From Pseudomonadota bacterium (lineage in GTDB: Bacteria > Desulfobacterota > Desulfobacteria > Desulfobacterales > Desulfobacteraceae): a DNA stretch of 20,311 nucleotides. The position numbers were made by a program, and so were the translations under genes. The number at the start of each line of letters is the position of its first letter. The stretch's first letter is position 1. A model generated the notes under the pieces. It had not been told where the DNA came from. It searched no databases and saw only the letters and a list, made by a program, of their open reading frames with translations. The DNA is taken from positions 1-20,311 of the forward strand of contig JAHIVS010000658.1 of the NCBI GenBank assembly GCA_018816605.1. Reading direction: 5' to 3'. Shown here one piece after another: positions 16,703 through 20,311 of the stretch.

Positions 16703-16918
16703 TTATTGGTTTATTGTTTGGGGTTTCTGATTGCCCAATGGTTTCAATTCTGTATTGCGGGGTTCGGCCTGGCCGGATTCGCCCCAATCTTTCATGCGGC
16801 TGCCATCTTCCCCAATAATCATCTTGGCCTCATCCATGCTTCTGGTTGGACTTCGGGTCCAGCTTTTGTCCATTTTGAATCCCTTGTCTGTTTTCACGTT
16901 CTGAGTTTGCAGTTCCAT
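16703..16918 (-). CDS. Hypothetical small protein, 71 residues
   Basis: I chose the ATG at 16918 because AAAGGA lies eight bases upstream on this strand. The longer frame (from 16987) has an unlikely N-terminus. The product begins MELQTQNVKTDKGFKMDKSW and is hydrophilic, charged and rich in Lys, Glu, Gln and Asn, with no membrane segment, cysteine cluster or known motif; a low-complexity or disordered protein is likely. It sits in a string of − strand small genes between a rep gene and a terminase-like frame, as expected of small accessory genes in phage satellites. I do not recognise its family. Confidence 0.5.
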   Translation of the reverse strand: MELQTQNVKTDKGFKMDKSWTRSPTRSMDEAKMIIGEDGSRMKDWGESGQAEPRNTELKPLGNQKPQTINQ

Positions 16919-16956
16919 ACCAAATTTCCTTTGGCTTAAAATGTTCAGTTTAAGAG

Positions 16957-16989
16957 CCGTGGGTGGCATGAGGCATAAAACCCCCACGG
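16957..16989. other. Hairpin CCGTGGG/CCCACGG
   Basis: CCGTGGG (16957-16963) and CCCACGG (16983-16989) can pair across a 19-nt loop. It lies in the leader of the 71-residue gene on the − strand. Role unknown. Confidence 0.35.
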
Positions 16990-17017
16990 GATTATCTATT
17001 ATGCGTTTAAAAGCGAT

Positions 17018-17036
17018 GCCCTGACATTCTCAGGGC
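17018..17036 (-). terminator. Hairpin after the 91-residue gene
   Basis: GCCCTGA (17018-17024) and TCAGGGC (17030-17036) form a perfect 7-bp stem with a 5-nt loop. On the − strand it is followed by ATCGCTTTTAA, a partial T-run. It lies about 80 bp past the 91-residue gene and may end its transcript. Confidence 0.4.
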
Positions 17037-17117
17037 CGTTTGTTTACCCCGGCTCATACCCCGATACCACAATCATGAACCCATGGTCGTTGGTGGTGGG
17101 GAATGGCCGGGTACTGA

Positions 17118-17393
17118 TCATCCGGCATGGATCGCCGTGATACCGCATTGCTCCCTATTACATTCCGGGCGATATTCCGGGCAGTCCTTGGGCAATTGGA
17201 CCATGAAACCAATTTCCAGATCAATAAAACATGCCACCTTTTTTCGGTTTATGCGGCCCGGAGTTGTCCACAGCTTATAGACCCCGTCATCGGTGACTTC
17301 ATGGACCCCAGATTTTTCTATAAGTCCCATGTCTTGCAATTCAGCGGCCATCATATTTTTACTACCAGCTCTATTGGATTCTTTGTTTTTCAT
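17118..17393 (-). CDS. Hypothetical small protein, 91 residues
   Basis: The ATG at 17393 is preferred because AAGGAAAA lies about nine bases upstream on this strand; a longer frame starts at 17468. The product begins MKNKESNRAGSKNMMAAELQ, continues DMGLIEKSGVHEVTDDGVYK and LWTTPGRINRKKVACFIDLE, and ends with a Cys-containing PKDCPEYRPECNREQCG segment. The first part (AELQDMGLIEKSGVHEV) could be a degenerate winged-helix pattern, and the three Cys at the end could bind a metal, but neither is established. I do not recognise the family. It sits immediately downstream of the origin-like repeats and rep, in the same orientation as the other satellite-like genes. Confidence 0.5.
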   Translation of the reverse strand: MKNKESNRAGSKNMMAAELQDMGLIEKSGVHEVTDDGVYKLWTTPGRINRKKVACFIDLEIGFMVQLPKDCPEYRPECNREQCGITAIHAG

Positions 17394-17584
17394 TTTTTGA
17401 TTTTCCTTTTTGATTATTGTTTTGATTTTTGATTTTGGAATACCTTTGCTGCGAATAATTGATCTCATAATTTTATTGATCCAGTTTCTTTCTCAGGGAT
17501 ATCCGGGGTTGATTTTTGGTTTATATCTGGCAAGAAAAAATCTTAGTTCCCTGCCAGACTATGTTAATTGAAATTTTAAATATA

Positions 17585-17799
17585 ACCCTGGGGAATCAAC
17601 CCCCAGGGTATATATTTATATATAGGAAATCGTCCGTGGTGAATAATCAATGATTTCAGTAAGTTAAGCCACGGATTTTTTGTGTCCACCGTGTCAGGAA
17701 TCCGTGGTGACATCCCCTTTAATTTCAATGGCTTAGATCCCGGATTTTGAAAAATCCACTGCATCCATTGTTGCCACGGACGGTAAGAATCCGTGGTGA
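17585..17799. other. Origin-like region: hairpin, AT-rich tract and repeated TCCGTGGTGA
   Basis: Reading left to right there is a 9-bp GC-rich hairpin (ACCCTGGGG 17585-17593 with CCCCAGGGT 17601-17609), then an alternating A/T tract (about 17609-17624). Three direct copies of TCCGTGGTGA follow (17633-17642, 17701-17710, 17790-17799), plus two inverted CCACGGA copies (17669-17675, 17774-17780). Adjacent direct and inverted copies form stems, e.g. CCACGGATT with AATCCGTGG. The region lies directly after the replication gene. This is what an iteron-containing replication origin looks like, by inference. The rest of 17394-17808 shows nothing else. Confidence 0.5.
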
Positions 17800-17808
17800 T
17801 TCGCTGTT

Positions 17809-19929
17809 TTAAGCATTGTTTTTTGGCACCCTATAATTAAATGTTTTCACGTAGTTTCCACCCATGACTTCCATTTTTTCAAGGGCACCCTTTTCAACAC
17901 AATACTCGGCTAATTCTGGCAAATCCCCTTTCTTAAAACCTGGAAAATTTGATTCCATGTCCTTGACAATCTTTGATACATTTCCGTGTTTTTCTAAATC
18001 CCGTGGTGTAGGGGTCCAATCATAGGCACCCAAGAAATAAACGAATGTTTCAACCATCCCCCCGTTTTTGATATCCGCAAGGGGGACATACTCAAGAACC
18101 CCATTTAAACCCCGTTTAAAATAAAGATAATGGCTTTGCCGGGCTGCATAGTTTGATTTTTGAACATCCAGCACGATATAATCCCTGGGATTTGTGATTC
18201 CATATTTTCCCGCCGTTTCCTGGTCTATTTCCGCCATAACAACCCCCCACCGGCAGCCGTCTATAATCGCCTGCGCCCCCCTGTTTGTGGCCGTACTGAT
18301 TGATTTTCCAGCTTCCTTGGCCGTATGTGTAGCAAATAGGATGGTGACACAGTATTCCTTACCTAAAAATTCAAGGCACCTTATCCATTCCGTGGCATGG
18401 TCATTGTTGTTTTCATCCAACCCATAAAGACGGCTTTTGGGGTCCATGATCAAAACATCAATCTGGCCTTGGTTTTGCCTTAAAAAGGTCTCAAGCCAGT
18501 AAAAAGTTTCTGCCCTTGTCGGGGTGTTTCCATCCAAACGCATCAATGGCCCAGCCTCCCCATAGATTGACGTTGCATAAAGGGTATCAGGAAAAACCCC
18601 ACCTGAAATATCCCATAAGCGCCGGTTTACTTCGTCCTGGTCATCTTCCGCGCAAATCATTACTACTTTTAGCTTTCTTGTCGCCTTTATAGGGCCAAAA
18701 CTCCCACCACTCGCCATGGTGTAAGCCATCTTCATCAAAAAATAAGTTTTCCCGGTTCCGCCCGTGGCAGAAAGTACCCCAACCACGTATCCCGGCATAA
18801 AGGGCTTTCCGTCCAAGGTTAAAATATATTCTCTATCAGGTGGGCGTTTTTTAAGATTCTTCATTGCCATGGATGTAAGTGTTAAGGGCGACAACATCCT
18901 TTTTTTATCGGCATCCCCCAACTGGATCACCACCGCCGCCACATCAAAAACCGCCAAATCATTAAAATCTGTGGGGCCTTTGTCCGGGTTGCCGTTAAGG
19001 TGCCGCCAAGTTGCTATCTGTTCATATGTAAACTTTGGGTACGCCATGGGTACATCAATTGCCCGTGCTGCTTCCTTTCCATAATCAATGCCAGGATTTC
19101 CCGGCGTGAATTGGTCATTGTCGGCTGCAATCGTTATTTTATGGTTTGGGTATAAACTCCGGATCACCCTTGCCACCCCGGGGAGCTGGTTCGCAGTAAA
19201 TGAACAAAAAACGGTTGCCCCGGTTTTTTCCCGGATAGTTGCCCCTGTGGCCACACCTTCAGCAATATAGATTTCTTCGCTGCGGTGTGCCCCTGGGAAT
19301 TCAAAAAAAAGGCCCTGCCGTCTTCCAAGTGTTTGAAACCGCTTTTCCCCATTCTCTTCGATAAATTGCAGGGAATGGATTTGACCAAATTCATCCCGGG
19401 AGGGAATTATCAACCTGCCCGGCTGACCCCACTCGTTTTTCCCAACCCTTAAATCATGGGCCATTTCCAGACCCTTCTTTACAAAATAGGGATGTCCCCC
19501 TGGCGCCAATGGCTCCGATGCCTCCCACAATTCATTTGCAAGTTTTTTGGCCTTGGCGTGGTTTATTTTTTCTTGGGCTTTCCTGGCTTCGGAGTTCTGT
19601 TTTTGCTTGGTGTTATAATCGGTCCTCTCTTTATAGGTCAGAGTCCAGACATCCTTACTACACCATTTTTCATTGACCCCGGTTGACCAATCTCCAAAGG
19701 CCGCCCCACAGATCTCCCCCGGGTTAAAAACAACCCAACCGGCCTTGTCCCTGCTATTGCCTACTTTTACCCTGTACAGCTTCCCATCCGGGATGACATC
19801 CTCGAAAAAACCAAAGCCCGCTATGTGAATTTTGAACTTTTCCAATGGGTCCTGGGTGTCCCGGTATTGTGGTGGGGGAGCCCCATCCCAGGGCTCCCGT
19901 TGTTCTGCTTCTTGATTAAGATTTAACAT
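17809..19929 (-). CDS. Replication protein: Toprim primase-like domain plus RecA-like hexameric ATPase
   Basis: A 706-residue two-module protein. The N-terminal half includes a Toprim fold, with EEIYIAEGVATGATI (about residues 218-232, catalytic Glu) and KITIAADND (about 262-270, the paired acidic residues). The C-terminal half is a RepA/AAA_25-type helicase core: VLSATGGTGKTYFLMKMA (Walker A, about 385-402), VVMICAEDD (about 424-432), DVLIMDPKSRLYG (Walker B, about 492-504) and ILFATHTAKEAGKS (about 526-539). No zinc finger was seen at the N-terminus. Such proteins prime and unwind DNA for phage, plasmid and satellite replication. The start has only a weak GAGAAA upstream. It follows an AlpA-like regulator gene and precedes an origin-like repeat region, the typical order in phage satellites. 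Confidence 0.85.
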   Translation of the reverse strand: MLNLNQEAEQREPWDGAPPPQYRDTQDPLEKFKIHIAGFGFFEDVIPDGKLYRVKVGNSRDKAGWVVFNPGEICGAAFGDWSTGVNEKWCSKDVWTLTYKERTDYNTKQKQNSEARKAQEKINHAKAKKLANELWEASEPLAPGGHPYFVKKGLEMAHDLRVGKNEWGQPGRLIIPSRDEFGQIHSLQFIEENGEKRFQTLGRRQGLFFEFPGAHRSEEIYIAEGVATGATIREKTGATVFCSFTANQLPGVARVIRSLYPNHKITIAADNDQFTPGNPGIDYGKEAARAIDVPMAYPKFTYEQIATWRHLNGNPDKGPTDFNDLAVFDVAAVVIQLGDADKKRMLSPLTLTSMAMKNLKKRPPDREYILTLDGKPFMPGYVVGVLSATGGTGKTYFLMKMAYTMASGGSFGPIKATRKLKVVMICAEDDQDEVNRRLWDISGGVFPDTLYATSIYGEAGPLMRLDGNTPTRAETFYWLETFLRQNQGQIDVLIMDPKSRLYGLDENNNDHATEWIRCLEFLGKEYCVTILFATHTAKEAGKSISTATNRGAQAIIDGCRWGVVMAEIDQETAGKYGITNPRDYIVLDVQKSNYAARQSHYLYFKRGLNGVLEYVPLADIKNGGMVETFVYFLGAYDWTPTPRDLEKHGNVSKIVKDMESNFPGFKKGDLPELAEYCVEKGALEKMEVMGGNYVKTFNYRVPKNNA

Positions 19930-19969
19930 ATTTTTCTATTTCTCGAATAATATCTAAAAAAAAGGGAGG

Positions 19970-19999
19970 TTGACACGGCCGGTTAAAAAAGGTAATGAT
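19970..19999 (+). promoter_or_regulatory. Candidate + strand promoter (TTGACA … AATGAT)
   Basis: TTGACA (19970-19975) is a perfect −35 box, preceded by an A-run. An AATGAT (19994-19999) lies 18 bp downstream and fits the −10 at four of six positions. Transcription would start near 20006 and run into the strong terminator at 20046-20090. Confidence 0.35.
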
Positions 20000-20005
20000 A
20001 CCGGT

Positions 20006-20090
20006 GATATATCGTGTGATTTTTCCCCGAAGGATTGCCAAATTTAGCCCGCAAAGTTGCTCGTAACAACCTTGCGGGCTTTTCATTTTC
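20006..20090 (+). ncRNA. Candidate short RNA opposite the rep leader
   Basis: The region bounded by the candidate promoter (19970-19999) and the terminator (20046-20090) would give an RNA of about 85 nt, with no convincing coding sequence. A 23-codon frame at 19996-20067 ends inside the terminator. It lies in the gap between the AlpA-like gene and rep and is antisense to rep's probable leader, as in antisense copy-number control. Speculative. Confidence 0.3.
20046..20090 (+). terminator. Strong rho-independent terminator
   Basis: AGCCCGCAA (20046-20054) pairs with TTGCGGGCT (20072-20080), and within it GTTG (20056-20059) pairs with CAAC (20067-20070), with one mismatch between the two stems. 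TTTCATTTTC follows. It is a good + strand terminator; the − strand side lacks a T-run. Confidence 0.75.
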
Positions 20091-20118
20091 TGGGCTCTGT
20101 CATCATGTTTCCTTGTTG

Positions 20119-20136
20119 GTTTACAAATTGGTAAAC
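20119..20136. promoter_or_regulatory. Dyad GTTTAC-N6-GTAAAC, possible operator
   Basis: GTTTAC (20119-20124) and GTAAAC (20131-20136) form a perfect inverted repeat with a 6-bp spacer, just after the AlpA-like gene and before rep. An operator for the regulator or for a related repressor is likely. Confidence 0.4.
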
Positions 20137-20155
20137 TGATGAGTAAAAAAAGGGG

Positions 20156-20311
20156 TTATGCCGGGTCTAGCATTTCTGTCCGGCTTTCCAAAAAATCAAC
20201 AACACTTTGAACCGGGTATGCTATTTTCCTTCCAACCCGGAACCGACCTTTAATTCCTTCCCTTTCTTTATCGCTGTCCAAGTTGGCAGAATAGCCCGGG
20301 GAAAGAATTCC
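20156..20311 (-). CDS. AlpA/excisionase-like DNA-binding protein, 3' part only
   Basis: Reading the − strand from the window edge gives 51 residues ending at TAA (20156-20158); the 5' end lies beyond the window. The visible part includes SANLDSDKEREGIKGRFRVG, then RKIAYPVQSVVDFLESRTEM, then LDPA. The R-x-x-x-G-R-K-I-x-Y-x-V-x-x-x-V-x-F-L pattern is the wing and final helix of MerR/AlpA/excisionase-type helix-turn-helix proteins (the 'helix_turn_helix 17' kind). It probably regulates the neighbouring rep module or acts in excision. In phage satellites an AlpA-like activator typically sits next to rep. Confidence is limited because the N-terminal recognition helix is not seen. Confidence 0.6.
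   Translation of the reverse strand, partial: GILSPGYSANLDSDKEREGIKGRFRVGRKIAYPVQSVVDFLESRTEMLDPA

Noticed and set aside
16440..16787. 115-residue − strand frame between the small genes
   Set aside because: It starts inside another gene, crosses a strong hairpin and has no ribosome binding site or recognisable content.
17633..17799. Repeated TCCGTGGTGA read as a CRISPR array
   Set aside because: Copies are 10 bp, unevenly spaced (68 and 89 bp) and in both orientations; no cas genes.
19996..20067. A 23-codon + strand reading frame (starting ATGATACCGG)
   Set aside because: It is very short, ends within the terminator stem and has no conserved feature; a non-coding RNA fits better.

Overview
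The window carries a nearly complete BREX phage-defence operon on the + strand (about 814-15971). On its right lies a − strand block (about 16037-20311) that looks like part of a phage satellite or other replicating mobile element. On its left is a short, degraded-looking stretch (1-813). The organism is probably a Gram-negative of the Desulfobacterota (Deltaproteobacteria). This rests only on general sequence feel and on a small Ada-type zinc-domain protein at the left edge of a kind I associate with that group, so it is inference. No rRNA or tRNA gene is visible to test it.

Left edge, 1-813: a small − strand reading frame with an Ada-like Cys cluster (215-493), two hairpins and a weak extended −10 box before the first BREX gene.

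BREX, 814-15971: brxE, brxA (DUF1819), brxB (DUF1788), brxC (large P-loop ATPase), pglX as two cistrons (methyltransferase half and target-recognition half, ATGA overlap), fic (Fic-domain AMPylator with a C-terminal DNA-binding-like region), pglZ (alkaline-phosphatase fold) and brxL (AAA+ ATPase). The first six cistrons, from brxE to pglX-C, and fic are tightly packed, mostly with overlaps or short gaps. The only sizeable gap, 114 bp, is between fic and pglZ and holds two dyads flanking a −10-like box. As in other BREX loci, PglX would methylate host DNA at a non-palindromic adenine site and the other proteins would block replication of unmodified phage DNA. The gene set is a mosaic: brxE is typical of type 6 (which normally ends in brxD/brxHI), while brxL is the type 1 partner. 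The BrxL C-terminus is not the usual Lon-like domain. It closely resembles the C-terminal phospholipase-D-fold domain of the eukaryotic ESCRT-associated protein MITD1, and this is the most unusual feature of the window.

Right block, 16037-20311, read right to left on the − strand: the 3' end of an AlpA/excisionase-like DNA-binding gene (cut by the window), a Toprim-plus-RecA-like ATPase replication protein (706 aa), an origin-like region with repeated TCCGTGGTGA, a strong hairpin and an AT-rich tract, two small unknown genes, and a reading frame resembling the C-terminal part of a phage small terminase subunit. This order (AlpA-like regulator, primase/rep, origin, small genes, terS) resembles PICI-type phage satellites. 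A possible short + strand RNA with a strong terminator lies between the regulator and rep.
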